Shown: positions 35,019-46,260, counted from the stretch's first letter. The stretch is DNA of 64,000 nt from Rhizobiales bacterium 65-79 (GCA_001896885.1 MKRJ01000030.1:1-64000), one strand, 5' to 3'. The notes: generated by a model from the sequence alone, not told the origin. Numbers and translations: made by a program.

Positions 35019-37295
35019 ATGTCCTGTTGCGCTCCGGGCGCCGAAGACGGGCTGCGGCTGCAGCCGGGAGCGGCCCCGTCCGAGGAGGAAATCCGACTCG
35101 CCAGCCGCGCGGTCGAGGACGGCGTGCTGCAGACGGACCTCTCCGTTCCTTCGGCGCATTGCGGCGCCTGCATCGCCGCCATAGAGGGCGCCCTGTCGCG
35201 ACTTGATGGCGTGACCTCCGCGCGGCTCAACCTGTCGACCCGCCGCGCCACCGTGAAATGGCGAAAGGAGGGCCCCGTGCCGCCCTTGCTCGGGGCGCTG
35301 GCTGAAGCCGGATACGATGCCACGCTTTTCACGCATGAAGAAGCCGAGGCCGATCCCGAGATGGGAAGGCTGATCCGCGCCACGGCCGTAGCGGGTTTCG
35401 CCGCGGCGAACATCATGCTCCTGTCGGTTTCGGTCTGGGCGGGAGCCGACGGGGAAGCGCGGAACGCCTTCCATCTCGTTTCCGCGCTGCTGGCGCTTCC
35501 CGCCGTGACCTATTCGGGACGCCTGTTTTTCCTGTCCGCCTGGGCGGCCCTCAAGTCGCGCAGGACGAACATGGACGTGCCGATCTCGATCGGCATCCTC
35601 CTGGCGCTTGCGCTCAGCCTGTACGATACGTTGCGGGACGGGCCGCATGCCTATTTCGACGCCGTCACCACCCTGATCTTCTTTCTGCTCGTCGGGCGAA
35701 CGCTCGACCACCTGATGCGCCGCAGAGCGCGGACGGCGGTTCTTGGCCTCGCCGCAATGATGCCGCGCGGCGCCACGGTGATCGGCCCCGACGGAAGAAG
35801 AACCTACAGGCCGCAGGCGGAAATCGAACCGGGCGAGATGGTGCTCGTGGCGCCTGGGGAGCGCATCCCTCTCGACGGGACCGTGACCTCCGGCGCGGCC
35901 GACCTCGATGCCGCGCTCGTGACGGGAGAAGCGACGCCGGTCGCGGCTCGAAACGGAGACGCGGTGCTGTCGGGCATGCTGAACCTCAACGGTTCGCTCG
36001 AGATCAAGGTCGCGCGGCGCGCGGGCGAATCCTTCATCGCGGAGATGATGCGGATGATGGAGGCCGCCGAGCACGGGCGCGCCCGCTACAGGCGCCTCGC
36101 CGACCGCGCCGCCGCGCTCTATTCCCCGTTCGTCCATTCGCTTGCCGCCGCGGCCTTCCTGGGCTGGATGTGGGCAAGCGGCGATTGGCATCGTTCGTTG
36201 ACGGTCGCCATCTCCGTGCTCATCATCACCTGCCCCTGCGCGCTGGGGCTCGCCGTTCCGATGGTCCAGGTCGTCGCCGCCCGCCGCCTCTTCCAGCGGG
36301 GCATCGCGCTGAAGGACGGAAGCGCGCTCGAACGCCTGGCGGAAGCCGATGTCGCCGTCTTCGACAAGACGGGCACGCTGACGCTCGGCGACCTTCGCGT
36401 AACGGAGTGCACCGTCCTTCCCGGGAAAGATTTTGACGCCGTGGCCGCCCTGGCCTGCCTGTCGCGTCATCCCGCCTCGCGCGCCGTCGCGGCCTTTGCC
36501 GGAAAGAGCGGCCGGCCCGAGATCGAGGAGTTCAGGGAAGTGCCGGGTTGCGGGATCGAGGGCCGCATCGACGGCAGCCTCTATCGCCTGGGCAGGCCGG
36601 AATGGGCGCTCGGCAGCGGGACAGCGGCTCCGGGCACGGACGAAGCCCGGGGGACCACCGCGTCGCGGGACGGCGCCTCGGCGGGGTATTTCGAATTCTC
36701 GGATGTCCCCCGTCCGCAGGCCGGCAAAGCGATCGAAGCGGTCCGAGGCCTAGGCCTCGCTGTTGAGATGCTCTCCGGCGACCGGCATGAAGCGGCGGCA
36801 AGGGTGGCGTCGTCGCTGGGGATCGGAAAATTCCGGGCAGGCCTTCTGCCGCGGGAGAAGATCGCGCGGCTGGAGGAACTCTCCCGCGAAGGCGGAAAGC
36901 CACTCATGGTGGGAGACGGGCTGAACGACGCGCCCGCCCTCTCGGCCGCCCATGTCTCGATGGCGCCCGCCAGCGCGGCCGATGTCGGGCGTGCGGCGGC
37001 CGACCTCGTCTTCTTCGGAAGCGGCCTGGCGGCGGTTCCGGAGGCATTGCGGACCGCCGCGACGGCGCGCCGTCTTGTCCGGCAGAACCTGGCGCTCGCC
37101 GTCGGCTATAATCTGTTCGTGATCCCCGTGGCGCTGGCGGGGTACGTCACTCCGCTGACGGCCGCCGTGTCGATGTCCATGTCTTCCGTTCTGGTCGTCG
37201 CCAACGCGCTCAGGTTTCCGGCCGTCAAGGAACGGACGACCGCCGGCAAGAGGCAAGGGACCGCCACGCTCCGGACGGGGGAGGCGGCGCGTTGA
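35019..37295 (+). CDS. ccoI: Copper-exporting P-type ATPase of cbb3 assembly (CcoI/FixI)
   Basis: A 758-residue P1B-type ATPase that moves Cu(I) toward the periplasm for cbb3 oxidase maturation. The start at 35019 gives the family-like N-terminus 'MSCCAPGAED'. Metal-binding domain 'SAHCGACIAAIEG' (C48-x2-C51), transmembrane metal site C405-P-C407, phosphorylation motif D449-KTGTLT and 'GDGLNDAPALSAAHVS' are all intact. It is followed by ccoS with overlapping codons. This is the FixI subgroup rather than a general CopA, judged by context and length. Confidence 0.94.
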   Translation: MSCCAPGAEDGLRLQPGAAPSEEEIRLASRAVEDGVLQTDLSVPSAHCGACIAAIEGALSRLDGVTSARLNLSTRRATVKWRKEGPVPPLLGALAEAGYDATLFTHEEAEADPEMGRLIRATAVAGFAAANIMLLSVSVWAGADGEARNAFHLVSALLALPAVTYSGRLFFLSAWAALKSRRTNMDVPISIGILLALALSLYDTLRDGPHAYFDAVTTLIFFLLVGRTLDHLMRRRARTAVLGLAAMMPRGATVIGPDGRRTYRPQAEIEPGEMVLVAPGERIPLDGTVTSGAADLDAALVTGEATPVAARNGDAVLSGMLNLNGSLEIKVARRAGESFIAEMMRMMEAAEHGRARYRRLADRAAALYSPFVHSLAAAAFLGWMWASGDWHRSLTVAISVLIITCPCALGLAVPMVQVVAARRLFQRGIALKDGSALERLAEADVAVFDKTGTLTLGDLRVTECTVLPGKDFDAVAALACLSRHPASRAVAAFAGKSGRPEIEEFREVPGCGIEGRIDGSLYRLGRPEWALGSGTAAPGTDEARGTTASRDGASAGYFEFSDVPRPQAGKAIEAVRGLGLAVEMLSGDRHEAAARVASSLGIGKFRAGLLPREKIARLEELSREGGKPLMVGDGLNDAPALSAAHVSMAPASAADVGRAAADLVFFGSGLAAVPEALRTAATARRLVRQNLALAVGYNLFVIPVALAGYVTPLTAAVSMSMSSVLVVANALRFPAVKERTTAGKRQGTATLRTGEAAR

Positions 37296-37477
37296 CGGTC
37301 CTGGTCTGGCTTATCCCGATAGCGCTGGCGATGGCGGCCGTCGCCCTCGTGGCGTTCCTGTGGTCGATGCGAAGCGGCCAGTACGACGACCTCGACGGAG
37401 CGGCGGAGCGCGTTCTTCTCGGCCAGGAGGAAGACCGGCCGATAGCGGATGAGGACGTGAACAGAAAGCGGCGATAG
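37292..37477 (+). CDS. ccoS: cbb3 oxidase maturation protein CcoS
   Basis: A 61-residue protein with one N-terminal membrane span ('VLVWLIPIALAMAAVALVAFLW', parts) followed by 'SMRSGQYDDLDGAAERVL', the typical CcoS/FixS signature. It starts with TTG overlapping the ccoI stop (TTGA). CcoS is needed for cofactor insertion into CcoN. Confidence 0.93.
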   Translation: MTVLVWLIPIALAMAAVALVAFLWSMRSGQYDDLDGAAERVLLGQEEDRPIADEDVNRKRR

Positions 37478-37556
37478 CCGCCACGGGCGCCGCTCGCTCT
37501 TCGAGGAGTCCGTCGTCAAGCGAACGGCAGAGCACAAACATCTTTGCGGAACCCGG

Positions 37557-37581
37557 GGAACCAGAATCCTTTTGCTGCGTT
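37557..37581 (+). promoter_or_regulatory. EcfG-type general stress promoter upstream of the HAMP-repeat kinase
   Basis: GGAAC (37557-37561), a 16-nt spacer and CGTT (37578-37581) match the alphaproteobacterial EcfG sigma-factor consensus (GGAAC-N16/17-CGTT) exactly. The element lies 110 bp before the start of the giant hybrid kinase and would place it in the general stress regulon. The 214-bp gap holds no gene. Confidence 0.65.
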
Positions 37582-37691
37582 CAGCATTTTGGACTGTTGC
37601 GTTCTGGGGGGAATACTGAATGACTTTGCAGCAACTCCGGAACGGCTCGCGCCCACCCGTCTAGAGGCGATCGATCTCCGGAGGAACCATC

Positions 37692-40600
37692 ATGAACATC
37701 GAAGCCGCGAGGCCGCAGCTCGACCGCCGCGAGATCCTGACCGCACTCAAGATTTTCCGTGGCGGCGATTTTTCGGTCCGGCTGCCGCTCCATTTCGACG
37801 GGCTGGACGGCGAGATCGCGGAAGTCTTCAACGAGATCGTCCAGCTCAACGACCAGGTCACGAAGGAATTCGATCGGCTTTCCCGCGTCGTCGGCAAGGA
37901 TGGCCGGATCGGCGAGCGCGCTCATGTCAGCAGGGCGTCCGGAAGCTGGGAATCCAGCGTCCGCTCCGTCAACGAGCTGATCGAGGACATGGTCCAGCCG
38001 ACCGCGGAGGTGGCGCGCGTCATCGGCGCGGTCGCCAAGGGCGACCTCTCCCAGACCATGATGGTGGAAATCGACGGGCGCCCGTTGCGCGGCGAATTCC
38101 TGCGCATCGGCAAGATCGTCAACACCATGGTGGGACAGCTCGCCTCCTTCGCCTCCGAGGTGACGCGCGTCGCGCGCGAGGTCGGCACCGAGGGAAAACT
38201 GGGCGGGCAGGCGCGCGTGAAGGGCGTCGCCGGCACGTGGAAGGACCTGACCGACAACGTCAACGCCATGGCCACGAACCTGACGAGCCAGGTGCGCAAC
38301 ATCGCCGAGGTCACCACCGCGGTCGCCTCCGGCGACCTCTCCAAGAAGATCACCGTCGATGTGCGCGGCGAGATCCTCGAGCTGAAAAACACCATCAACA
38401 CGATGGTGGACCAGCTCAACTCCTTCGCTTCGGAAGTGACGCGCGTCGCCCGCGAGGTCGGCACCGAGGGCAAGCTCGGCGGCCAGGCGCAGGTCCCTGG
38501 CGTCGCCGGCACATGGAAGGATTTGACCGACAACGTCAACTCCATGGCCCAGAACCTGACCGGCCAGGTTCGCAACATCGCCGAAGTCACCACCGCGGTC
38601 GCCTCGGGCGATCTGTCGAAGAAGATCACCGTCGACGTGCAGGGCGAGATCCTCGAACTGAAGAACACCATCAACACGATGGTGGACCAGTTGAACTCCT
38701 TCGCCTCCGAGGTGACGCGCGTCGCCCGCGACGTCGGCACGGAAGGAAAACTCGGCGGGCAGGCCAATGTGCGCGGCGTCGCCGGTACATGGAAGGACCT
38801 CACCGACAACGTCAATCTGATGGCGGAAAACCTGACGAGCCAGGTGCGAAACATCGCCGAGGTCACCACCGCCGTGGCCTCGGGCGACCTGTCGAAGAAG
38901 ATCACCGTCACGGTGAAGGGAGAGATGCTGGAACTCAAGGACACCATCAACACGATGGTGGATCAGTTGAATTCCTTCGCCTCGGAAGTGACGCGCGTCG
39001 CCCGCGAGGTCGGCACCGAGGGCAAGCTCGGCGGACAGGCCAATGTGCGCGGCGTCGCCGGCACGTGGAAGGATCTCACCGACAACGTCAACTCCATGGC
39101 GCAGAACCTGACCGGACAGGTGCGCAACATCGCCGAGGTGACGACGGCGGTTGCGAGGGGCGACCTGTCGAAGAAGATCACCGTCAACGTGCAGGGCGAG
39201 ATCCTCGAGTTGAAGAACACCGTCAACACGATGGTGGACCAGCTGAACTCCTTCGCCTCGGAGGTCACGCGCGTCGCGCGCGAGGTCGGCTCGGAAGGCA
39301 AGCTCGGCGGCCAGGCGCAGGTCGAGGGCGTCGGCGGCACATGGAAGGACCTCACCGACAACGTCAATGCCATGGCCGGCAATCTCACCGTGCAGCTTCG
39401 CGACGTGTCCAAGGTGGCGACGGCCATCGCGACCGGCGACCTCACGCAGAAGATCACGGTCGATGCGCAGGGCGAAATCCTGCAGATCAAGGACGTGACC
39501 AACACCATGGTCGACCAGTTGAACTCCTTCGCTTCGGAGGTGACGCGCGTCGCCCGCGAGGTGGGTTCGGACGGCAAGCTCGGCGGACAGGCGCAGGTTC
39601 CCGGCGTCGCCGGCACATGGAAGGACCTGACCGACAACGTGAACGCCATGGCCGCCAATCTGACCGGGCAGGTGCGAAACATCGCCGAGGTGACGACCGC
39701 CGTCGCTTCCGGCGACCTGTCGAAGAAGATCACCGTCGACGTGCGCGGGGAGATCATGGAGCTGAAGGACACCATCAACACGATGGTCGACCAGCTCAAC
39801 TCCTTCGCCTCGGAGGTGACGCGCGTCGCGCGGGAGGTCGGCACGGAAGGCAAGCTCGGCGGGCAGGCGCAGGTGCGCGGCGTCGCCGGCACCTGGAAGG
39901 ACCTGACCGACAACGTCAACTCCATGGCGCAGAACCTGACCAGCCAGGTCCGCAACATCGCCGATGTGACCACCGCGGTGGCGCGCGGAGACCTGTCGAA
40001 GAAGATCACCGTCGACGTGAAGGGCGAGATCCTCGAATTGAAATCGACCATCAACACGATGGTCGACCAGCTCAACTCCTTCGCCGGCGAGGTGACGCGC
40101 GTCGCCCGCGAGGTCGGCACCCAGGGCAAGCTCGGTGGCCAGGCGCGGGTCGAGGGCGTGGCGGGCACGTGGAAAGACCTTACCGACAACGTCAATCTGA
40201 TGGCCACCAACCTGACCGATCAGGTCCGCGGCATCGCCGAAGTGGTGACCGCCGTCGCCCAGGGCAATTTGAAACGCAAGCTCTCCGTCGATGCCAAGGG
40301 GGAGATCGCGGCGCTCGCCGACACGATCAACGGCATGATCGAGACGCTCGACACCTTCGCCGACCAGGTCACCAACATGGCGCGCGAAGTGGGCGTCGAA
40401 GGCAAGCTCGGCGGCCAGGCACGCGTGCCGGGCGCGGCGGGCCTGTGGCGCGACCTGACCGACAACGTCAACGCCATGGCCGCCAACCTCACGGGCCAGG
40501 TGCGCTCCATCGCGGAGGTGGCGACCGCCGTCACAAAGGGCGACCTCTCGCGCTCCATCGCGGTCGAGGCCTCCGGCGAGATGGCTTCGCTCAAGGACAA

Positions 40601-43376
40601 CATCAACGAGATGATCCGTAACCTGAAGGATCAGACGCTCAAGAACGCCGAGCAGGACTGGCTGAAGACCAACCTCGCCCGCTTCTCGCGCATGCTGCAG
40701 GGCGAGCGGGACCTGGCGACCGTGTCGCGGCTGATCATGTCCGAACTCGCCCCCCTGGTGAACGCGCAGTACGGCGTCTTCTACATAAGCACCCGCCAGG
40801 AGAACGAGACCTATCTGGAACTGGCCTCGAGCTACGGAGCCGAGGCGGCCGGGACGACCAAGCAGCGGCTGGAACTGCGCGAGGGACTCGTCGGCCAGGC
40901 CGCCGCCGACAAACGGCCGCTTCTGCTGCAGGACGTACCGAGCGATTTCGTGAAGATCTCCTCCGGCCTCGGCCACGCCAAGCCGACGAACGTCATCATC
41001 CTGCCGGCGCTGTTCGAGGACGACGTGAAGGCGGTGATCGAGCTCGCCTCGCTCAGCCGCTTCAGCGATACCCACCAATCCTTCCTCGACCAGCTGATGG
41101 AATCGATCGGCATCGTCCTCAACACGATCGCCGCCACCATGCGGACGGAGGGCCTGCTCAAGCAGTCCCAGCTCCTTACCGCCGAGCTCCAGTCGCGCCA
41201 GGCGGAACTGACGACCAAGCAGGAGGAACTGCACGCCACGAACGAGGAGCTTCAGGAGAAGGCGCAGCTCCTGGAAAACGAGAAGAAGCAGGTCGAGAAC
41301 AAGAACCTGGAGATCGAGATGGCCCGGCGGGCGTTGGAGGAAAAGGCCGAACAGCTCGCGCTGACCTCGAAATACAAGTCCGAATTCCTCGCCAATATGA
41401 GCCACGAGCTGAGGACGCCGCTCAATTCGCTGCTCATCCTCTCCAATCTGCTCGCCAGCAACCAGAAAGGCAATCTGAACGACAAGCAGGTCGAGTTCGC
41501 GAATACGATCCATGCCGCCGGCACGGACCTGCTCAATCTGATCAACGACATCCTCGATCTCTCGAAGATCGAATCCGGCACGGTCTCGATCGACGTCAGC
41601 GACATCGCCCTGATCCAGCTGCGCCAGCATCTGGAGAGGACCTTCCGGCAGCTCGCTTCCGACAAGGGGCTGGATTTCGACATCGAGGTCGATCCGGATC
41701 TCCCCGAGACGGTGCGCACCGACGAGAAACGGCTCCAGCAGATCGTGCTGAACCTCCTTTCCAACGCCTTCAAATTCACCTCGTCTGGCGGCGTTACAGT
41801 CCGGTTCGACCGCGCCTCCGGCAGCGGCAACGGCTGGGAGAATCCAACCGGATGCCTGGCGATCTCCGTCACCGACAGCGGGATCGGCATCCCGCAGGAC
41901 AAGCAGAAGCTGATCTTCGAGGCGTTCCAGCAGGCCGACGGCACCACAAGCCGCAAATATGGCGGCACCGGCCTAGGACTGTCGATCAGCCGCGAGATCG
42001 CCCGCCTCCTCGAAGGCGAACTCCGTGTCGAGAGCGCGCCGGGAAAAGGCTCCACTTTCACCCTCACCATCCCGCTCGGCGGACCGCGCGAACAGCAGCC
42101 GGCCTCCCCCGCGCTCGTCGCGGAGCGGCTCGCGGGATCGGTCGCCTCCGAAGTCGTCCAGGAACTGGACGACGACCGCAACACGATCGGCATCAACGAC
42201 CGCGTGGTGCTGATCGTCGAGGACGATCCGACATTCGGCGCCGTCCTGCTCGGCCTGGCCCGCGAGGCCGGCCTGAAGGCAGTCGTGTCCGACGCCGGAT
42301 CCGGAACGCTCGCGCTCGCCCGCAAGCTAATGCCGGATGCGATCACGCTCGATCTGGGCCTTTCGGACATCGACGGAGGCGTGCTTTTCGACCTGCTGCG
42401 TCATGACCCGAAGACCAGCGCCCTGCCGATCCATGTCATCTCGGGCACGCGCGACACGAGCGGCTTGCTGGACAAGGGAGCCGCCAGCGTCGGGGTGAAG
42501 CCGGTCGCGCCCAAGGAACTTCGCAAGGTGTTCGGATCGATCCGCGAGAGACCGGCGCATTTCCAGCGCAGCATCCTCGTCTGCGAGGCCGACGCCGACC
42601 GGCGGATCAGCCTGGCCGAGACGATCCGCGACAGGCGGACCAAGGTCACGACCGTCAGCCGCCTGGCGGCCAACGCCGATCAGTGGAGCGAATATGATGC
42701 GATCGTCCTCGGCCTCGGAGGCACCGCGAAGGAGAACGTGAAGGCATTCAAGGACGCGGTGACCGATCCGGACATCCGACAGCGGCTGGTCGTCTGCTGC
42801 GCGGCGCCCGAGCCGCTGCATTCGGCGATCGATCGCCTGCCGGAAGCCAAGGACGTGACGATCGTGCAAAATCCGGCCGAGCTTCCGGTCATGCTGGGCA
42901 CGGCCGCGGCAGCCGCCGAGGAGCGGGAACGCACCGACGTCGAAAGCGTCGCCGGCGCGAAAATCCTAATCGTCGACGACGACATCCGCAACATCTTCAC
43001 GCTGACCAGCGTGCTGGAAAGCTGGGATATCGAGGTGCTGCACGCGGAGCGGGGCGCGGAAGGAATAGAGATACTGGAGAAGCTGCCGGATATCGACGTC
43101 GCCCTGATCGACATCATGATGCCCGAAATGGACGGCTACGAAACGATGCAGCAGATCAAGCGCCGGCCGGCCATCGCCGACATACCGCTCATCTCGGTGA
43201 CGGCGAAGGCGATGAAGGGCGATCGCCAGAAATGCATCGACGCCGGCGCCTCGGACTACATCTCGAAACCGGTGGATCTGGACCTGCTGCTCGCGCTGCT
43301 GCGGGTCTGGGTCTCCCGTTCAAGAGGCCGCAGACAGGCCGTGCAGTCCGCCATATCCGTCTCCACCATCCATTGA
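37692..43376 (+). CDS. Giant soluble HAMP-repeat hybrid histidine kinase
   Basis: An 1894-residue sensor kinase without membrane segments, resembling group III (Nik1/Os-1-like) kinases. Order: a divergent HAMP-like unit (about 40-150); nine near-identical 92-residue HAMP-type units (about 153-978), each with '[10 protein letters not shown]-x2-GKLGGQA', '[11 protein letters not shown]' and 'GDLSKKI'; GAF (about 986-1145); coiled coil (about 1150-1225); HisKA with His1238 ('[10 protein letters not shown]'); HATPase (about 1340-1460); receiver 1 (Asp1554); a degenerate receiver-like domain (about 1625-1745); receiver 3 (Asp1807, 'DIMMPEMDG'). SD CGGAGGAA precedes the ATG. By analogy with Nik1 kinases, osmotic or envelope stress is the likely signal. 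The second kinase gene follows 8 bp later. Confidence 0.93.
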   Translation: MNIEAARPQLDRREILTALKIFRGGDFSVRLPLHFDGLDGEIAEVFNEIVQLNDQVTKEFDRLSRVVGKDGRIGERAHVSRASGSWESSVRSVNELIEDMVQPTAEVARVIGAVAKGDLSQTMMVEIDGRPLRGEFLRIGKIVNTMVGQLASFASEVTRVAREVGTEGKLGGQARVKGVAGTWKDLTDNVNAMATNLTSQVRNIAEVTTAVASGDLSKKITVDVRGEILELKNTINTMVDQLNSFASEVTRVAREVGTEGKLGGQAQVPGVAGTWKDLTDNVNSMAQNLTGQVRNIAEVTTAVASGDLSKKITVDVQGEILELKNTINTMVDQLNSFASEVTRVARDVGTEGKLGGQANVRGVAGTWKDLTDNVNLMAENLTSQVRNIAEVTTAVASGDLSKKITVTVKGEMLELKDTINTMVDQLNSFASEVTRVAREVGTEGKLGGQANVRGVAGTWKDLTDNVNSMAQNLTGQVRNIAEVTTAVARGDLSKKITVNVQGEILELKNTVNTMVDQLNSFASEVTRVAREVGSEGKLGGQAQVEGVGGTWKDLTDNVNAMAGNLTVQLRDVSKVATAIATGDLTQKITVDAQGEILQIKDVTNTMVDQLNSFASEVTRVAREVGSDGKLGGQAQVPGVAGTWKDLTDNVNAMAANLTGQVRNIAEVTTAVASGDLSKKITVDVRGEIMELKDTINTMVDQLNSFASEVTRVAREVGTEGKLGGQAQVRGVAGTWKDLTDNVNSMAQNLTSQVRNIADVTTAVARGDLSKKITVDVKGEILELKSTINTMVDQLNSFAGEVTRVAREVGTQGKLGGQARVEGVAGTWKDLTDNVNLMATNLTDQVRGIAEVVTAVAQGNLKRKLSVDAKGEIAALADTINGMIETLDTFADQVTNMAREVGVEGKLGGQARVPGAAGLWRDLTDNVNAMAANLTGQVRSIAEVATAVTKGDLSRSIAVEASGEMASLKDNINEMIRNLKDQTLKNAEQDWLKTNLARFSRMLQGERDLATVSRLIMSELAPLVNAQYGVFYISTRQENETYLELASSYGAEAAGTTKQRLELREGLVGQAAADKRPLLLQDVPSDFVKISSGLGHAKPTNVIILPALFEDDVKAVIELASLSRFSDTHQSFLDQLMESIGIVLNTIAATMRTEGLLKQSQLLTAELQSRQAELTTKQEELHATNEELQEKAQLLENEKKQVENKNLEIEMARRALEEKAEQLALTSKYKSEFLANMSHELRTPLNSLLILSNLLASNQKGNLNDKQVEFANTIHAAGTDLLNLINDILDLSKIESGTVSIDVSDIALIQLRQHLERTFRQLASDKGLDFDIEVDPDLPETVRTDEKRLQQIVLNLLSNAFKFTSSGGVTVRFDRASGSGNGWENPTGCLAISVTDSGIGIPQDKQKLIFEAFQQADGTTSRKYGGTGLGLSISREIARLLEGELRVESAPGKGSTFTLTIPLGGPREQQPASPALVAERLAGSVASEVVQELDDDRNTIGINDRVVLIVEDDPTFGAVLLGLAREAGLKAVVSDAGSGTLALARKLMPDAITLDLGLSDIDGGVLFDLLRHDPKTSALPIHVISGTRDTSGLLDKGAASVGVKPVAPKELRKVFGSIRERPAHFQRSILVCEADADRRISLAETIRDRRTKVTTVSRLAANADQWSEYDAIVLGLGGTAKENVKAFKDAVTDPDIRQRLVVCCAAPEPLHSAIDRLPEAKDVTIVQNPAELPVMLGTAAAAAEERERTDVESVAGAKILIVDDDIRNIFTLTSVLESWDIEVLHAERGAEGIEILEKLPDIDVALIDIMMPEMDGYETMQQIKRRPAIADIPLISVTAKAMKGDRQKCIDAGASDYISKPVDLDLLLALLRVWVSRSRGRRQAVQSAISVSTIH
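38148..40626 (+). repeat. Nine tandem 276-bp repeats inside the kinase gene
   Basis: The phrase encoding '[10 protein letters not shown]' recurs at exact 276-bp steps (first at about 38148, then 38424, 38700 and so on to about 40356). Units 1-8 are very similar at DNA level; unit 9 ('[15 protein letters not shown]') and the preceding N-terminal unit are more diverged. Such repeats can recombine and change copy number without breaking the frame. Confidence 0.9.
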
Positions 43377-43384
43377 GCAGATCG

Positions 43385-45445
43385 ATGGCGCAGGCGAAAA
43401 GAACAGCGCTGAACAGAAGCTTGCAGGCGGAAGTTTCCTCGACGGAGGCAGCGCCCGCCCGCGTCCTCGTCGTCGACGACGACCGCCGCAACCTGCTGAC
43501 CATCGGCGAGGTGCTCAAGGATGTCGGCGAGATCGTCTGCGTCAACTCCGGGGAGGAAGCCCTGCGCCGCCTGCTCAAGGACGAATACGCGGTCATCCTT
43601 CTCGATGTCATCATGCCCGGCCTCGACGGCTATCAGACCGCCGGCATGATAAGGCAGCGGGATTCGTGCAAGACGACGCCCATCATCTTCCTCACCGCCA
43701 TCAACAAGGAAGACGCGCACATGCTGCGCGGCTACGACGCCGGCGCGGTCGACTTCCTGTTCAAGCCCTTCGACCCGCTGATGTTGCGCTCGAAGGTGGC
43801 CGTTTTCGTCGAACTGTTCCTCAAGACGCGGGAAATCAGGCTGAAGGCGGAATCGGAGCAGCGACTGCTTCAGGAAAACCTGCTGGCGAACACCCAGAAG
43901 CTCCAGGCCCTGAAAGACTTGAAACGCGCCGAGGAGCGGCAGGAAGCGATCCTGCGGTCGCTTCCGCTATGCATCCATTCGCGCAGCGTCGAGCCGCCCT
44001 TCGGCGCCTTCTTCGTCTATGGAGCGGTCGAGCAACTGACCGGATTCACCGCCGAGGCCTTCACCCGCGACGCGGGCTTCGGGCTCGGCCGCGTGCATCC
44101 CGAGGATGCTCCGCTCGTCGAACAGGCGCTCAAGGGGGCGCTGCGGTCCGGGACCTATGCGGTCGAGTTCCGCTGGCAACGCGGCGACGGCGCCTACCGG
44201 CACTTCCTCGATCAGGGCGTCGTGTCGAAGGCGCAGGACGGCACCCCTTCCGAAATCCTGGGCACGCTGCTCGACATCACCGAGCGGCGCCAGTTGGAAG
44301 ACCAGCTGACGCATGCCCAGAAGCTGGACGCCATCGGCAAGCTCACGGGCGGCGTCGCGCACGATTTCAACAATCTCCTGGCTTCCATCCTGAGCGGGCT
44401 CGGATTGCTGAAGCGCCGTGTTGAAATGAACGCCGACGCCGAGCGCATCTTCGACATGACCCAGCACGCGGCAAGGCAGGGCGCGGACCTGATCGCCCGC
44501 ATGCTGGCCTTTTCGCGCCGCCAGCGTCTCGACCCCAAGGTCTTCGATCTCAAGGCCCTTGCGGAGACGCTCGACCTCCTGCTGTCGCCGACGCTCGGCG
44601 GGCTGACGCAACTGCGCTGGCGGCTGGATCCCGAAATCTGGCCGGTCTATGTGGATTCCAGCCAACTGCAGCTCGCCATGATGAACCTCGTCATCAACGC
44701 GCGGGACGCGATGCCCGAGGGCGGCTCGATCGTCATCCGGGGCCAGAACCGGACCCTGGAGACGCCGACGCCGGAGCTTGCGGCGGGCGACTATACGGTG
44801 CTGCGGGTCGAGGATTCGGGACGGGGCATCCCTCCCGAAAACCTGGCCAAGGTCCTCGAGCCGTTCTTCACGACCAAGGAGGTCGGACACGGCACCGGGC
44901 TGGGCCTCAGCACCGTCTATGGTTTCGTGAAGCAATCGGGCGGCTCGCTCAGGATCGAAAGCGAGGTCGGGCATGGAACCGCCGTCGAGATATGGTTGCC
45001 GCGCACCGAGGCCGCGGCGGCCAGCGAGCAGCCGGCCGACGCGCCAGCCCCTGTTCCCGCCGAGATGCCGGGGAAAAAGCGGCCGACGGTCCTGCTGATC
45101 GACGACAGCACCGAACTTCTGGACTTCACGGCGGATCATCTGAGGGATCGAGGCTTCGACGTGGTCGGCGCGGGAGGCGGCGCCGAGGCCCTGGCCCTGC
45201 TCGAAAAGGAGCCGGACCGTTTCGACGTGATCGTCACCGATTTCGCGATGCCCCTGGTCTCCGGGCTGGAGGTCATCCGCTTCGCGCGCAGCCTGCAGCC
45301 GGGCTGGCCCGCGATCGTCATATCGGGATATGCGGACGGCGAATCGATGGCCGCCCGACCGCCGGACGTGCCGCTGATCAACAAGCCGTTCCAGCCGGAG
45401 GAGCTGATCGGCGCGATCGGCAAGATCTACAACCAGGCTAAATGA
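43385..45445 (+). CDS. Hybrid histidine kinase with N- and C-terminal receivers
   Basis: A 686-residue soluble kinase. The start at ATG 43385 lies 8 bp after the previous stop; the longer frame upstream is a shadow. Order: receiver (about 25-140, Asp74 in 'LLDVIMPGLDG'), coiled-coil linker (about 145-195), PAS/PAC (about 195-305), HisKA with His326 ('GVAHDFNNLL'), HATPase (about 430-545, 'DSGRGIPPENL', 'GTGLGLSTVYG'), C-terminal receiver (Asp619 in 'VTDFAMP'). The layout suits a kinase that takes signals from the upstream giant kinase through its N-terminal receiver and passes phosphate on. Confidence 0.92.
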   Translation: MAQAKRTALNRSLQAEVSSTEAAPARVLVVDDDRRNLLTIGEVLKDVGEIVCVNSGEEALRRLLKDEYAVILLDVIMPGLDGYQTAGMIRQRDSCKTTPIIFLTAINKEDAHMLRGYDAGAVDFLFKPFDPLMLRSKVAVFVELFLKTREIRLKAESEQRLLQENLLANTQKLQALKDLKRAEERQEAILRSLPLCIHSRSVEPPFGAFFVYGAVEQLTGFTAEAFTRDAGFGLGRVHPEDAPLVEQALKGALRSGTYAVEFRWQRGDGAYRHFLDQGVVSKAQDGTPSEILGTLLDITERRQLEDQLTHAQKLDAIGKLTGGVAHDFNNLLASILSGLGLLKRRVEMNADAERIFDMTQHAARQGADLIARMLAFSRRQRLDPKVFDLKALAETLDLLLSPTLGGLTQLRWRLDPEIWPVYVDSSQLQLAMMNLVINARDAMPEGGSIVIRGQNRTLETPTPELAAGDYTVLRVEDSGRGIPPENLAKVLEPFFTTKEVGHGTGLGLSTVYGFVKQSGGSLRIESEVGHGTAVEIWLPRTEAAAASEQPADAPAPVPAEMPGKKRPTVLLIDDSTELLDFTADHLRDRGFDVVGAGGGAEALALLEKEPDRFDVIVTDFAMPLVSGLEVIRFARSLQPGWPAIVISGYADGESMAARPPDVPLINKPFQPEELIGAIGKIYNQAK

Positions 45446-45566
45446 CCGCCCCGGATGCGCGGCGCGTCATCGTCGGATCGTGATCGGCCGCCCCTGTCCC
45501 GGACGCGGATCGCGGTTGCCGGGAAAGGCCTTGCAGAGTATAGGGGATTTCGTGGGTGGGAGTTGC

Positions 45567-46256
45567 ATGGGCAAGCTTTTATTGGCTTCGGTGGCGGTGG
45601 CGGCGCTGACGTGCCAGGCTGCTGCGCAGGATAACAGGATCAACTGGGCCGGTTCCTATATCGGCCTGGAGGCGGGCGCCGGGTTCTCGTATCCGGGTTT
45701 TAGCGGCGACGGCCGTGTCAGCGGCTCCGATTTCGGCGACACCGGCTTCGTCGGCGGCATCTTTGCCGGCCATGACTGGCAGCACGAACGCTGGGTCTAT
45801 GGCATTTCGGGCAATTTCGACCTGCTCGATTTCGAGAACCAGATCGTGGACGTCCCGGATCCCATTTTCGGTGGCAAGACCGACACCTATGGCTACGACC
45901 TCAACTGGGTCGCCTCGCTGCGCGGACGCATCGGATATCTCGCGACCGACAATTTCCTGATCTACGGCACCGGCGGCGTCGCGGTGACGCAGGTGCGCGC
46001 CAGTTCCACCACGCCCGATATCGTCTTCCCGATCTTCGTACCCGGTGGATCGGACAGGGTCAGCGCGACGCGTGTCGGCGGCGTCATCGGCGCCGGCATG
46101 GAATATGCGTTCAACAGCAAATGGTCATTCAGGACCGAATACGCGCACTATTTCTTCGGCGGCGTGCATGTGGGCGGAGCCTCGACCGATACCACGCCGA
46201 TAAGCTTCAATCCGTCGTTCGGCAGCCTCACCGTCGGCCTGTCCTATCGTTTCTAG
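45567..46256 (+). CDS. Outer-membrane beta-barrel protein (Omp25/Omp31-like)
   Basis: A 229-residue porin-like protein of the small rhizobial outer-membrane family. The start at ATG 45567 follows GGGTGGGAG and begins the signal peptide 'MGKLLLASVAVAALTCQAAA'. The mature protein has alternating aromatic strands, e.g. 'WAGSYIGLEAGAGFSYPGF', 'GFVGGIFAGHDWQ', 'GIGAGMEYAFNSKWSFRTEY'-like 'GAGMEYAFNSKWSFRTEYAH', and ends in 'SLTVGLSYRF' with the C-terminal Phe needed for BAM insertion. Upstream in-frame codons (from 45480) are unlikely to be translated. Confidence 0.88.
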   Translation: MGKLLLASVAVAALTCQAAAQDNRINWAGSYIGLEAGAGFSYPGFSGDGRVSGSDFGDTGFVGGIFAGHDWQHERWVYGISGNFDLLDFENQIVDVPDPIFGGKTDTYGYDLNWVASLRGRIGYLATDNFLIYGTGGVAVTQVRASSTTPDIVFPIFVPGGSDRVSATRVGGVIGAGMEYAFNSKWSFRTEYAHYFFGGVHVGGASTDTTPISFNPSFGSLTVGLSYRF

Positions 46257-46260
46257 CGGA

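Noticed and set aside
37544-40621. A 1025-codon frame in another plus-strand phase through the kinase gene
   Set aside because: Arg/Gly/His-rich shadow with the same 276-bp periodicity; the overlapping kinase frame has clear domains.
38148-40626. Regularly spaced repeats that could be mistaken for a CRISPR or satellite array
   Set aside because: The period is 276 bp, in frame, and encodes HAMP-type domains.
37581-41630. A 1349-codon open frame on the minus strand opposite the HAMP-repeat kinase
   Set aside because: It mirrors the repeats of the plus-strand gene, has no ribosome binding site or family features, and arises from GC-rich codon bias.
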